A stretch of DNA of 64,000 bases from assembly GCF_947507565.1 (NCBI RefSeq), contig NC_089175.1:6189733-6253732 (forward strand), read 5' to 3'. This DNA is from Oscarella lobularis. Taxonomy: Eukaryota; Porifera; Homoscleromorpha; Homosclerophorida; Oscarellidae. Below are positions 22,600 through 40,196 of the stretch, in pieces (position 1 is the stretch's first letter; each line of letters starts with the position of its first letter). Under the pieces are notes generated by a model. The model ran no database searches. It saw only the letters and a list, made by a program, of their open reading frames with translations, and was not told where the DNA came from. A program made the position numbers and the translations under genes.

Positions 22600-24239
22600 G
22601 AGTAGGACCTCGGCTTTCGGACATTCTGCGATTTCGGACGCTCGCACAGCAAATCTAGCCAACCGATTCTGGCTTCCTATAGCGCATTTTAAAGCCCAAT
22701 CCCTGCCAGGAAGATGTGCTTGAGCGCGAATCAATAGACCAAACCCTCGTGATTTTATAAGAAGATTAGCGCGCGCAGGTCAAAACCTCCGCTTTCGGAC
22801 AACGGTGTCGCTTTCGGACACGCAGGCGTAGCTCAATCAAATTTTAATGTTTCGCCAAGAATTTTTTTTCACAGAATCCTCTATCATAGAGCTTTCGAAC
22901 GCAGTAAAGCTTTAGCAAAATGGTCAAGTCTGTCGCCTGCTAAAAATCGACGAACGTACCGACATCGCACCTCGGTTTTCGGACACCAGTTATTCCGTTT
23001 GCAAAGGCCAAATCCGTTTCTAAAACACTACTCTGAATTTTCTGTAAGGTATTTGAGTCGAATTTCAAAAGCCGATCGAAAACGAGTAACTTTGCTAAGC
23101 AATTGGGCGGTTTAGTGCCGCAAAATGCATTTCTCAAGTTTGCTTTAGTAGCAATAAAACTAAAAATAGCAACGAAAATACCCAAACTGGTACAGAAGCA
23201 AGCGGTGCGAAGAAAAAGTCACCCTAAAACTTCGTTTTATTGAAAAAATCTGTCGCATAGAGTACTTTACGCCAAATTCATTTGCCGTTCTGATATTAAT
23301 GGCAACGTCGGAAACATTCAGTAAAAGTACGCCTTTTTACAGTATCTGCCTCTGGAGTGCTCTCCCTAAGTAGAGCAAGTACATTTTTCGCAAAATCGAC
23401 TTTCATGAAGGTATCACAGCCAGAGTGTGATACCAAGAATCTGAAATTTGATCTTTATATAGGAGCACTCAAACTAAAATTCTTAGAACGCAAATTAATA
23501 AAATATTAAACGCAGCTTGACCTAGCCTGATCATGCGCTCTTGGCAATATACCATAAACAGACACTACGATAAGGTTTGAACAAACTGCATACTTTTTTA
23601 TTAAAATGAAGTTTTAGGGTGACTTTTCTTCGCACCGCTTGCTTCTGTACCAGTTTGGGTATTTTCGTTGCTATTTTTAGTTTTATTGCTACTAAAGGAA
23701 ACTTGAGAAATGCATTTTGCGGCACTAAACCGCCCAATTGCTTAGCAAAGTTACTCGTTTTCAATCGGTTGTTGAAATTCGACTCAAATACCTTACAGAA
23801 AATTCGGAGTAGTGTTTTAGAAACGGATTTGGCCTTTGCAAACGGAATAACTGGTGTCCGAAAACCGAGGTGCGATGTCGGTACGTTCGTCGATTTTTAG
23901 CAGGCGACAGACTTGACCATTTTGCTAAAGCTTTACTGCGTTCGAAAGCTCTATGATAGAGGATTCTGTGAAAAAAATTCTTGGCGAAAAATTAAAATTT
24001 GAATGAGCTACGCCAGCGTGTCCGAAAGCGACACCGTTGTCCGAAAGCGGAGGTTTTGACCTGCGCGCGCTAATCTTCTTATAAAATCACGAGGGTTTGG
24101 TCTATTGATTCGCGCTCAAGCACATCTTCCTGGCAGGGATTGGGCTTTAAAATGCGCTATAGGAAGCCAGAATCGGTTGGCTAGATTTGCTGTGCGAGCG
24201 TCCGAAATCGCAGAATGTCCGAAAGCCGAGGTCCTACTC
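22600..24239. mobile_element. Foldback DNA transposon (MITE-like), TA target duplication
   Basis: A 1640-bp element made of two inverted arms of about 650 bp (22600-23248 and 23592-24239) around 340 bp of central sequence. The ends read GAGTAGGACCTCGGCTTTCG and its exact complement. A TA dinucleotide flanks each side. The paralogous empty site upstream of TTC38 copy 2 (near 26690) has a single TA in the same context (GTAGTACTGAGTCTG). The arms carry repeated TTTCGGACA motifs close to the ends. TA duplication with CCTCGG..TCGGAC ends suggests the Tc1/mariner superfamily, perhaps pogo/Jerky-like. It encodes no transposase, so it would move only in trans. The arms are very similar, so the insertion is fairly young. 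Confidence 0.85.
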
Positions 24240-24655
24240 TAGTACTGAGTCTGCGCAATCAGAGCGCAAAGAATAAGTGCCATTCATTTTTTCACAAATC
24301 AACGTCATTATTTGTATTTGCTGCTAACATGCGTTTTGACCAAAGTTCCTGCATGCAATAACTCTAATATCACGATATACAAATCCTGGCTGAAGGACGA
24401 AGGGCGGGCATTGGGTCCATTCTGTGCATATCATTGCAGACACGTACATTTATTACTATAGTTTATCAAAATGAAAGGCCCATGATCGAGGCCCTCGCCA
24501 CGCTTGGGGTTCTTTTTTCGCTCGAGACGCACGCGTGTTTTATGTGAGCAAAGCAAAACCAAAGCAAATTTGCTGTAAAAGCTTTATAAAAAGTATTGAC
24601 ATACTGTAATCGATTTCGTGTCCATAAAATAATTGCCCATACCTACAACACACTC

Positions 24656-26637
24656 TCAGTTTTTCACTTGCAGGTACAAGCGTGCGGTCGCCTTGTGATT
24701 TGGCCGAAGCTCCTGCACACACAGTACCCAATGCATAGACAAAGATTTATGCAGCCATCAAGGAAAAAGTTACCTTCATTTCTGAGAGTAAGGCTCGAGC
24801 TAAAGAGAAATTCTTTGCTTGTATCGCGGCTCGAATAAGAGTGACTGCAATGATGTGTCTCTGCGCCACGCTCCAGCCAAGGGCATGGCATTTGTACCGA
24901 ATAGGGACAATCAAAGAAACAGCCTAGAGATATGCATGTAAACAAATGCCAAGTGAGAAATCAAAGCTAAAAGACGCGCACCTTATCGTATTCTTCGTTT
25001 CCAAAAGCAAGAAGTGCTTCACACAGAGGAATTCCAACCTAAAGAAAAAAATTGACGAAAGAGATAAATAGTATTCGAAGAGCCCATCGATTCCAACCTC
25101 GTTTGTGACCCACGCATTGTGAGTCTTCGCCGATCCTCCGTACTCTTTCAACGACTAAACAGATGATCGCAAAATAAGGCTAGAACGCCGGACGACCTAG
25201 GATACCTGCAAGAGATTTCGTCCCAGAAGAAGTCTCGCCGCATGGTCCTTTGCACCTTGACAAGCAAACGCCATCATTATGTGAGCGTCGAACCTAACCA
25301 AAAAAAAAGAAACACTCTGAAATATACACTCAATTATTTATTACATAAGCCGACTTACCATGCCATTGAATGCTTATCGGAATACTCTTTCAGTTGTTCT
25401 TGTAATACAGTCCAACGTTCTTCGCCAACGTCAAAGCCAGTGCACTGTACAGCACACAAATATAATGAAATGTAGTATATTAGTTTATAAAAACTGACCT
25501 CAATACGCCACAAAAGCGAGACGGCATCAACGAAGCCAAAGACGTCGGTCGCCCCATTGGCCAAGACATCGTCGTACTCTCGAAGAGCTCCCTTTAGATC
25601 TCCGGCATCTAGAGTATGCATAGTATAACGAGAACATTGTCGGATGCGTCTCACTCAATCTCTTACCGAGACGAAAGAGACCGAGATGCCACGTCAGATG
25701 ACCACTCAATCCGCCGTCTTCCCAATGCGTCTTCCACTTGATCAGCACGTCGATTCCTTCCTCGGGCGAATACAACTCGTTGTAGACGTGACCGAGAGCG
25801 TGAATAGCCCAAGGCAAGTCGGGATTGAGCGCGAGAGCGCTTTCAGCTGTCTCCTTGGCTCTGCTCCTCAAACCCGACTCCTCCAGTCCAAAAGCATACC
25901 TAAAGAAAATTAAATACGTATGTATCTCGAGTGGTCTTCCCTTATATAAGACTCACATGCCAAGAACGTGAGGATAGTAGGTCATGGACTCGTTCCACGC
26001 TGGTAGGACTCGAGCCATGCTGTCTCGTACGTTCACCGAATCCCCGATGAAAAAGTAGCACTGATTGACGCATCGAATGGCAAATATGTCTAGACAATGC
26101 ACAAAATTAAAAAGGTACGTAACGAGTCGATAATACACCGGGATAATTTCTTTACCTGTTGGAAACTTTAGAAGGATGTCTTCCCATATGTCAATGGCAC
26201 CCCTTTCGTCGTTGACCAATTTGCGCTCTATCGCCTCGACGTGTCGCTTTTCTCTCCACGCGAGATCGTTTCGATCGCGACGATCGATCGCTTTCGCCGA
26301 TTCTTGCACTAGAGAATGAAGTTTTTCGAGAGGTGAGCGAGCGACAAAGACGTTGCTCCTACCGTTTGGGTCTGTAGCGAGGCTGCCAACGGTTAGAAGA
26401 AGAAACGTCTGGAAGGAGAGGTGAGTTTATGGCGTGCTCACGCCTATTGCAAGTTCTCACTCGGCAGACGTGCGCCATGACGAAGTTGGGATCGAGTTCT
26501 AGAGCTTTCTGCAAGTGCGGACTTGGATCGACGCCGTAGGTCAAGATGGCGACGAAAGCGTCGTGCAGACAGTTGACCGCTTTGGGATCTGTCGTCGAGT
26601 AGCTTAGACCTTGCGGACAGAGAGCCTGCTGCGCCAT
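24656..26637 (-). CDS. TTC38: Tetratricopeptide repeat protein 38, copy 2
   Basis: Near copy of TTC38 copy 1 with the same exon plan. The first exon starts MAQQALCPQGLSYSTTDPKA. It is followed by the small TFLLLTVGSLATDPN exon, the LAWREKRHVEAIERKLVND exon, the DSVNVRDSMARVLPAWNE exon, the LNPDLPWAIHALGHVYNE exon and the GIPLCEALLAFGNEEYDK exon. The last exon differs: it stops six codons earlier than copy 1 (after YLQVKN), so the C-termini differ. Its upstream region represents the uninterrupted promoter state of copy 1. Coding frames are open throughout as far as I could follow. Confidence 0.83.
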
Positions 26638-27170
26638 TGCAATTGCACGAAGAGAAAACGAGGACACTCCAGACAGTCCGTAGTACTGAGTCTGCGCAAT
26701 AAGAGTGCAAAGAATTAATGCCATTTATTTTCAACGTTTATCAATGTTTTTTATTTGTATTTGCTGCTGCATGAAACAACTCCTAATATCCATATATACA
26801 AATCCTGGCTGAAGGATGCTTCTAGAAGGGCACTGGGTTCCACGTGGGTATCATTGCATATAGACGTACATTTATTACGAGATAGAAGCTTTGATACACG
26901 CAGGTTCGTAGCTCCTTGTCTCCAACGCTAGCGTAGACGTTTTTACTCTCAGGGTGAAGAAGTCAGTGGCTCTGCAAAAAAAATACAACCAACGATTATT
27001 TCACGCCATGACAACAGAGAATGTAACAACTTACTAACTATCAGGATCTAGATTGGTGAATCCTCGTCAAGATTCCATCTCGTTTCATACTCGAACGTTC
27101 TCTCAAACGACGAGACTGTCGATGACACGTCACTTTCTAGAACGTTCAATGCTGAACCGACACACTGACT
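26638..27170. other. TTC38 copy-2 upstream region and start of an inserted segment
   Basis: 26638 to about 26882 matches the region upstream of TTC38 copy 1 (24245-24460). There the homology stops. The remaining sequence up to about 29330 has no counterpart between copies 1 and 2, so it is an insertion or a retained older spacer. An AATAAA on the minus strand near 26873 could end the small minus-strand gene described next. Confidence 0.55.
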
Positions 27171-27548
27171 TCAACAGACAAGCAGTGAAAGACACACTTT
27201 AATTCCCTGTGTCCTTTTTTTGAAACCTGTATCTACCGGTATAATGCCAGTTTCACCCTGCAACGACAGAATACGTGGTTAGAAGACGATTTGAATACTA
27301 AGATTGCGTTCTGACCTGACGAGAATTGCTGTAAAAATCTTTCTCGTTCGCGAAGAAGTGAACTCGCGCCTTGGTACTGCATGAATTCGAAGGCGGAAAT
27401 GAGCCAAGTACGCCTAAGGGGGCCCCCCCGTTCGTGTTTACCTCATTGAGCTGCAAAGACGCTCGATAGATGACGTCCGTCGTTCTTCTGTCGTTCTTTC
27501 GCCATTTCTTCGTGTTCGCGGTGTTGCTTCGAGCGACGAGGTCGACAT
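27171..27548 (-). CDS. Predicted small protein of unknown function (84 aa)
   Basis: Three exons with good GT-AG sites and matching phases (27442-27548, 27316-27376, 27171-27257) give an 84-residue protein. The N-terminal third is Ser/Thr/Arg-rich. The rest, ARVHFFANEKDFYSNSRQ and GETGIIPVDTGFKKRT, looks like part of a folded domain, but I do not recognise it. The last exon may instead splice on from a GT after GIK to an exon near 26960, which would change only the tail. It is supported by splice logic alone, so it stays tentative. It sits in the segment between TTC38 copies 2 and 3. Confidence 0.4.
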
Positions 27549-27980
27549 CTCGTGGCGATGCTCGCTCGTTTTCCTCGTCTCTGTCTCCCTTCTTCGCCTA
27601 GACCATCCGAACGACGTCTTCGATCAACCAAATCGTCCGGCGACTGCTCGCGAAGGCATATGAACGGAGAAAATCGCTGCAACATCGCCATTCGAGATTC
27701 GAAGCCGGGAATTTCACTTGCACGCGAAACGAAGACCCTACGAAGAGAAAGAATGCCGTCTAAGCGTTGAAATCCTCATTCAGATGGCAAAACGATACAC
27801 GCGGTCGGCGAATCGCTCGAAAAACGTGGAGCCGCCATGTTTTTAGCGCCAAATCGAAGGAATTCGCCCACGCGAAGAGCACATGAAAAGTTGGCGCGAA
27901 TTTCAACAGCAAATCAGCGTATCGTTGCCTAGGTGAATTGATCCGATTAGTGATGTCATCGGATATTGCGTCATGTTCGA

Positions 27981-27988
27981 TATATAAG
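27981..27988 (+). promoter_or_regulatory. TATA box candidate for an unknown plus-strand transcript
   Basis: TATATAAG is followed about 30 bases later by a pyrimidine-rich initiator-like stretch (CTCACTCTTCAGTC). TATA boxes of this quality are rare elsewhere in the window. The roughly 250 bases downstream are not clearly coding, so the transcript could begin with a long leader or be non-coding. Confidence 0.35.
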
Positions 27989-28257
27989 CGGCGGGACCAA
28001 CGCTCACTCTTCAGTCTTGCTAAAGGGTGGGGGATGCCAACGGGCTAGCCCTAGAGGTTGATCGTGAGCTGGGAAAGCTGATGGTTGGTCACCAAAGCGT
28101 CGTCGTCTTATGTCGATCCTTACCGAAACTGTCAGGCGCAGTGGACGGGCGTCGCTTTGCGGCGCTAAGATCGGCACTGGGGGTCATATAAGGTCGTTGA
28201 AAGGCTTGGTTCGTCAGGTCAGGCGTTTCGCGTTATGCTGAGCGGGCGTCTGGCTAA

Positions 28258-28800
28258 GGTTTGCCACTTACTGCCAAAGAAACGTGTGGGGGCCCAGTGT
28301 CTCGTGGTATTTCCTCACTTGGTTTATACGATCTATACCCTGAAGATGACCTGACCCCCAGGACAAACGAACGCTTGACCCTCTATTGGTTGACTTGGCG
28401 CTCGCTTCGTAATGCCTCTCTCATCACGGTAGACTCGTTTCCTATTCAAGCGAAAGTCTACGGCCTCTCTGGGGCCCCGGTACGACGCGGTCGGGGGAAC
28501 GGTGTGGGAGAGCCGTTCTCGATCCAGGCCGTACCGGTCGTGTTTGAGCCGTTGAAGCAAGGTCTCGCTTCCAACATTTTTGGGCTACTTACTGCGTTCG
28601 AACCTCCACGTGGTGTGGCCTGGGTAATGCCAATGCGAACGCATAGCAAAAAGGTACGTACACGGGCAGATTGAACGGATTTATCTTCTCTTTTTTAGGT
28701 TCTCTTCGTGCAAGACCAGGACATCGACGGCGCAAGCGAACACGTGGCTCAAGAAGACGGGAATTTTGCACTTATTGATTGTCTGTCGATGCATGCATGT
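28258..28800 (+). CDS. Hypothetical two-exon open frame
   Basis: An open frame from 28258 to 28653 ends at a good donor (AAG|GTACGT). It joins in phase to an exon starting at 28699 after TTTTTTAG, which continues VLFVQDQDIDGASEHVAQ before another donor-like GT. I do not recognise the protein. It contains no clear domain, and the true start is unknown since a stop lies just upstream of 28258. It may be part of the transcript from the TATA box at 27981. Nothing else is seen between 28800 and 29400 except a further open frame without recognisable content. Confidence 0.25.
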
Positions 28801-29400
28801 ATGTACTGTACGTCTTCGATGGTTTTTTTGTTTCGTGTAATAGAATATCGCTATTCCGAGTCGCGTTCGGGTAATTTCCAGAAGAGAAGATTCCCGTACG
28901 TTGAAGCCGTTGCTTTTCGATCGACGTTCGATGTCTTCGGCTATCTACATCATTTTGGAAGTGATTGTGTAGGGTATTGTCGCTTCCGGAGCGTCTCGGA
29001 TCTATTCTGTACTCAAAACTGGCCTGTACTCGACGAGAATGTCGTAAATGAACGAACTGTTCCGTTTAGCAGGTTCTTGTATTACAAAGAAAGGTATTGC
29101 TTCGACTATGTGTGGCAAAATAATTCATTAAATATTCATCTTGATCAAGTGTGCACGTCATCTCTCATTCCTATGGCAATCGTCATCCACAAAAAAATAG
29201 GAGCATGATATTGATAACTATTCATTGTTTGACTAAAGAATTCTTAAGGTTCAACGGGAATGGTATTAATTAATAAATTAATTATTTACGGTTTCTTACC
29301 AGTCAGACCGTACTGCTCTATATTTTCAGACAAATCAAAGTCATCAATGGTTTTTATTTGTATGTGCTGCTTATTTTCACTTCCTGGCTGATGGAAACGC

Positions 29401-31467
29401 TCACACAAAACTGTTCATCACTTGCAGATACAATTTCGCCGTTGACTTGTGCTTTGGCCACAGTTCCTGCATGAAACCAGTATATTTTCGTTCAAGTTAG
29501 CCAGCAAATGCGTCACCTTGACTTCTGAGAGTAAGGCTCGAGCTAAGGAAAAATTCTTCGCTTGCATTGCAGCCCGAATGAGAGTGATTGCAAAGGTGTG
29601 TCTCTGCCCTGAACTCCAGCCGAGAGCACAGCATTTGTAGCGAATAGGAAGAATCAAAGAAACGGTCTACCAAACGGAAGTGCTACGTGAAGGTTATAAC
29701 ATTAATTATTTGATATAAAAATACCTTTTCGTATTCTTCGTTTCCGAAGGCAAGGAGTGCTTCACACAAGGGAATTCCAACCTAAGGAGCAAACGCTGAG
29801 GAGAAGACATGATAATCACTATAAAGGGTCCCTTTGAACCTCATTTGTCACCCAAGCATTGTGGCTCTTCACCGATCCTCCGTAGTCTTTCAGTGACTAT
29901 TAAGAGATAGATGCTAGCAAAAAGATTTCACTCCAACGACCTACTGTACCTGTAGGAGATTTCGTCCCAGAAGAAGTCTCGCTGCATGGTCCTTTGCACT
30001 TCGACAGGCAAGCGCCATCATTATGTGAGCGTCATACCTGAGAAAAAGAAAAAAACCTCTCATCCTTCTGCGTACGTAATTATTCAATAGATTATGATAT
30101 TTACTCACCATGCCATTGAATGTCTGTTGGAATATTCGTTCACTTTTTCTATCAATCCAGCCCAACGCTCTTCGCCAATGTCAATGCCAGTACACTGCAA
30201 TATCCATATACAATATGTGATCGTTGACTTGAAAGATCGAAGGTACCTCAATTCGCCACAGAAGAGAAACAGCATCGACAAAGCCTGCTACATCGTTCAC
30301 TTTCATTTTCAAGACAGTATCATACTCTTTCAGAGCTGCGTCCAAATCGCCAGCGTCTAAAACACAAACAAGAGCTATATAGCTGATTTTGAATCAGGAG
30401 CTGTTGTCGTTGTCTTTGAATGTCCTGGACTCTAAACGCGCCTTTTTTACCTCTCACTTACCAAGATAACATAGACAAAGATGCCAAGTCATGTGGACGC
30501 TAAGTCCTCCTTCTACCCAGTGTTTCCTCGACTTGATCAACAGGTCAATTCCCCTTTCGGGCGACTCCGTCGCACCGTAGACGTGGCTCAGCGTGTGAAA
30601 AGCCCAAGGCAAAGCGGGATTGAGCGAGAGAGAGCGTTCAGCTACCTCAATCGCCTTGCTCATCAAACCTGACTCCTCCAGCCCAAAAGAATACCTAAAA
30701 ATAATGCAATTGCTTTCAGCTATCCGTGTAGCTGAGACTCACATGCTAAGAAGGTGAGGATAGCAGGTCATCGATTCATCCCATGCTGGAAGTATTCGAG
30801 CAATGCAGTCTCTTATATTCACCGAGTCCCCCAGGAAGATGTAGGCCTGATTGACACCTCGAATGGCATATATGTCTGGAGATACAGTAATAAAATACAA
30901 ATTTCACTGTAGAGAGTGATGGCCCCAAAACGCCAAGGGAATGTGTATTACAAACAAAACTTCACTTCATCTAATTGTACCTCTTGGAAACTTCAGAAGA
31001 ATGTCTTCCCAAATGTCAACGGCAGCCTTTTCGTCATTGACCAATTTGCGTTCCATCGCCTCGACGTGTCGCCTTTCTCTCCACGTGAGATCGTTTCGAT
31101 CTTGACTATTGATTGCTTTCGCCGATTCTTGCACTAGAAATGAAATGCTCGAGAGAGGTGGAACAAAAAGAAGAGGTCTCATTCACCGTTTTCGTCTGCA
31201 CCGATGCCGCCGACCGTCAGAAGAAGAAAAGCCTGGATACAGAAACAGAGATGGTAAGCGCGATCGAGTCAATTTGGAATTCGCTTTCACTTTGAAGACG
31301 TTGGCCATCACGAAGTGGGGATCAAGCTCCAGAGCTTTCTGCAGGTGCGGAGTCGGACTGACGTTGTACGTCAACATAGCGACGAATGCGTCGTGCAGAC
31401 AAGCGACCGCTTCAGGATCGGTCGTCGTGTACGTAAGACCAAGCGGACAAAGGAACCTCTGGGCCAT
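29401..31467 (-). CDS. TTC38: Tetratricopeptide repeat protein 38, copy 3
   Basis: Third tandem TTC38 paralogue and the most divergent. It starts MAQRFLCPLGLTYTTTDPEA. Further exons carry HLQKALELDPHFVMANV, DLTWRERRHVEAMERKLVND, LNPALPWAFHTLSHVYGA, YDAHIMMALACRSAKDHAA and YKCCALGWSSGQRHTFAITL, and the last exon ends YLQVMNSFV. The exon plan is the same as in copies 1 and 2. Copies 1 and 2 are much closer to each other than to this one, so the first duplication was old and the second recent. The ATG is followed directly upstream by the SMARCA5 3' region (stop at 31656), leaving under 200 bases for a promoter. Confidence 0.83.
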
Positions 31468-31655
31468 AGCCTCTGAGCTCCTGGGCGTGGCCTAGAGCTC
31501 ACGTTACGAATTGCAAATGTATTCTCTCTCCCCCTTCTGCTTCAGCAACAGGCTGTTTGCTTTATTCTCCTTGTAAATCGAACCTTTCAGATTATTTTAG
31601 TGCTTAGCTTACTGTCATAAAACTCAGAAGAAATCCAACAATAACTTCTTCTCGT

Positions 31656-38061
<6,406 letters not shown>

Positions 38062-38514
38062 TGGGGCTCGGTTCAAAGCACGTAGAGCGTTCTATCGCTT
38101 ACTTTTTCTTTCGTTGCCATTTTCACGCGACCGCGTGCGAGAGTGCGCAGAAATCGCGCGCTAAAATCTAGGCACGTGGCTAAGAACCAACACTCTAAAA
38201 AAAAGAAAATGTTCGCATCCTCAGCAGCCACCAAACGTGGCTGCTTAAAATTTATGGCAGCAAATTTGAGATTGGCAGGTCAAGCTGATGCGTGTTCTGC
38301 TATAAGCCAGTGCATATGTGCTGACAGCCAAAGCTGAGGCTGCTGCTTCTAAGCACGGTATATAACATATAGTAAGTGTAGAAAAATTGACGTACACGGT
38401 AGGACTGAAAAGAGGAGTCGACGACCTCTTAGCGCAAGGGAATGTTTACATTACGTCATCTCGTCGCGAAAGCAGTGAGCAGTGGACTTCAGCCAGGCGT
38501 TCGTCGTCTTCCTC
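38062..38514. other. Intergenic with a short perfect hairpin
   Basis: About 450 bases between the divergent SMARCA5 and GDNF/GAS1-like genes. The SMARCA5 5' leader and a possible upstream coding start (MATKEK, minus strand near 38119) lie here. A perfect 9-bp stem with a 5-base loop occurs at 38223-38245 (AGCAGCCAC/GTGGCTGCT). No RNA family is recognised. Confidence 0.5.
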
Positions 38515-39693
38515 ATGCGCTGTATAGTTGCTAAAGTGCTTCTACTTGCTGCACTGGCAGCTCTGATTTTCGCACCGACGCCGCCGTACTACTGCGAGTA
38601 CGCGCAGAACGACTGCATGAAAAACGCGACGTGCAACGCATCGCTTAGCGCCTATACGAATGACTGCGGCACCGTGCTTTCCGGATACGCGAACAATTGC
38701 TCGAAGGCGTGCCTAGACAGTTGGAATCGTCTCATCGCCGATCCAAACGCACGCAACTACAACACGTGTCAATGCCAGGAGGACAACTACTATTGCTACG
38801 TTTATAAGGCGAACTTCTTCAGCCTGTGCGAAGGAATCACTCCGCCCCCGCCCCCGAAGTGTTCCCTACCGCCGCTGCGTCCGTCCCCCATTATTTGCTC
38901 ACAAGTATTTACTAATACTTGCCTCGCGGATGCGACGTGTAATCGGACATATAATCGATTCGTATTGGCATGCGGTCCCGCTTGGACCGAAAGCAATTGC
39001 CCAATGACGTGCCAGAATGAACAGTCGAATTTCTACTGCGATTCAACGTACGATAAAACGATGCGCGGTTGCATTTGCGGTCCCGGCGACGTCACCTGCT
39101 TCAAGACGGCGAGCGCCATACAGCGCACGTGCGGGGTGCCGCCGAGTGCCTATCAGAGCAATGTGTACGCCGGTGCGACGTGCAACTACGTGCCGTCATG
39201 CGCTATATTGCTCAAAGCCTTCTATCAACAGTGCGCCGGTGTCAATAGCGGTCAGACGACGTCATGTTCATCAGGTTGCAAAGAGAGTTTTAAAGCGCTG
39301 ATTGAGGACCCCATAGGTTATAACCTTGTGAACGTATCGTGTGGGAATGATACGGCGTGTCAGGCGGGCTTGTCGGTCATCTCCTACTACTGTCTTGGGA
39401 AAGTTGTTCGAGTGCCGCAGGTGTGCGACGACATTCTTGCCGCCTGCGCGACGAATCCCGAGTGCAGTTCTCTCGTTCAGCCGTACATGAAGGAGTGCGA
39501 TCCGTCGAAGGTGAAATCGTGCACGTCGGCCTGCAAGGCGGCCGTTCGACCTCTTCTACGGGATCCCATTGGTGCACGTCTACTCGATTGCTACTGCACT
39601 TCCCCGAGTCCTGAGAATTCAAAGTGCACGGGATATTACGCTATAACGCAGCAGTGTCTGAACTCGACTGATGCCTATGTCAGAGAGGGGTGA
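38515..39693 (+). CDS. Secreted protein with four GDNF/GAS1-type cysteine-rich modules
   Basis: Encodes 392 residues in a single exon. The first in-frame ATG at 38515 gives a hydrophobic signal peptide (IVAKVLLLAALAALIFA). Four modules follow, each of about 80-90 residues with the spacing of the GDNF-receptor/GAS1 repeat: C...C...C...Y...C....C...C....L..DP...L..C.C.....C......C. Examples are CMKNATCNASLSAYTNDC, CLADATCNRTYNRFVLAC and CATNPECSSLVQPYMKEC. A proline run (PPPPPK) separates modules 1 and 2. Several NxS/T sites are present. Vertebrate GFR-alpha and GAS1 are GPI-anchored co-receptors of RET or Hedgehog. Here the C-terminus (STDAYVREG) has no hydrophobic anchor, so the product is probably secreted. 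The ligand is unknown. Confidence 0.75.
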   Translation: MRCIVAKVLLLAALAALIFAPTPPYYCEYAQNDCMKNATCNASLSAYTNDCGTVLSGYANNCSKACLDSWNRLIADPNARNYNTCQCQEDNYYCYVYKANFFSLCEGITPPPPPKCSLPPLRPSPIICSQVFTNTCLADATCNRTYNRFVLACGPAWTESNCPMTCQNEQSNFYCDSTYDKTMRGCICGPGDVTCFKTASAIQRTCGVPPSAYQSNVYAGATCNYVPSCAILLKAFYQQCAGVNSGQTTSCSSGCKESFKALIEDPIGYNLVNVSCGNDTACQAGLSVISYYCLGKVVRVPQVCDDILAACATNPECSSLVQPYMKECDPSKVKSCTSACKAAVRPLLRDPIGARLLDCYCTSPSPENSKCTGYYAITQQCLNSTDAYVREG

Positions 39694-40196
39694 CGAATTG
39701 TGCGTGTTCACTTGTTGGCTCTATACTGTTTAACCCGTTTGTACGTACCTTGTTATATTGCCTGTCTCACTTTATTTTTCGTCTGTTTAACTTCCAAGCA
39801 ATGCCCATGAAAAAAGAGGGACAAATCGTGGAGCCGAGGGATACTTCACTAATCAAGTTTGGTCTATAAGGCTAGTGCTATTTTGGTATCGCCCCAGATG
39901 GCCGCCAAGATGGCCAAATGAAGCGTCGTTCACTCGTACGTACATATAACAGCTGCATGATGGACTTCGGCGGCGCTCTTTGTCGCTCCACGCCAGGCTT
40001 TGTCATCATTCTACTTCACTAAAATGATAGTAGTTTTATCTGACGCACAGACGTGGTCGTAGTTGTGCGACGACGACAAGAAGTTTGCATGTGTCTTTAA
40101 CGAAAATGGGAGGAGAGACTTGCCAAACGTGAAAATGTGAGAGTTTCAGATACGTGCCTACGCTCCCGTACATAGCATTTCTCTCTTTTCAATATA
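39694..40196. other. Intergenic, upstream of the LRR receptor gene
   Basis: About 500 bases. I see no open frame or repeat that I can support. It should hold the 3' end of the GDNF/GAS1-like gene and the promoter of the LRR gene. Confidence 0.5.

Noticed and set aside
38482-38514. Upstream extension of the GDNF/GAS1-like gene
   Set aside because: It would start with GTG. The ATG at 38515 gives a good signal peptide directly.
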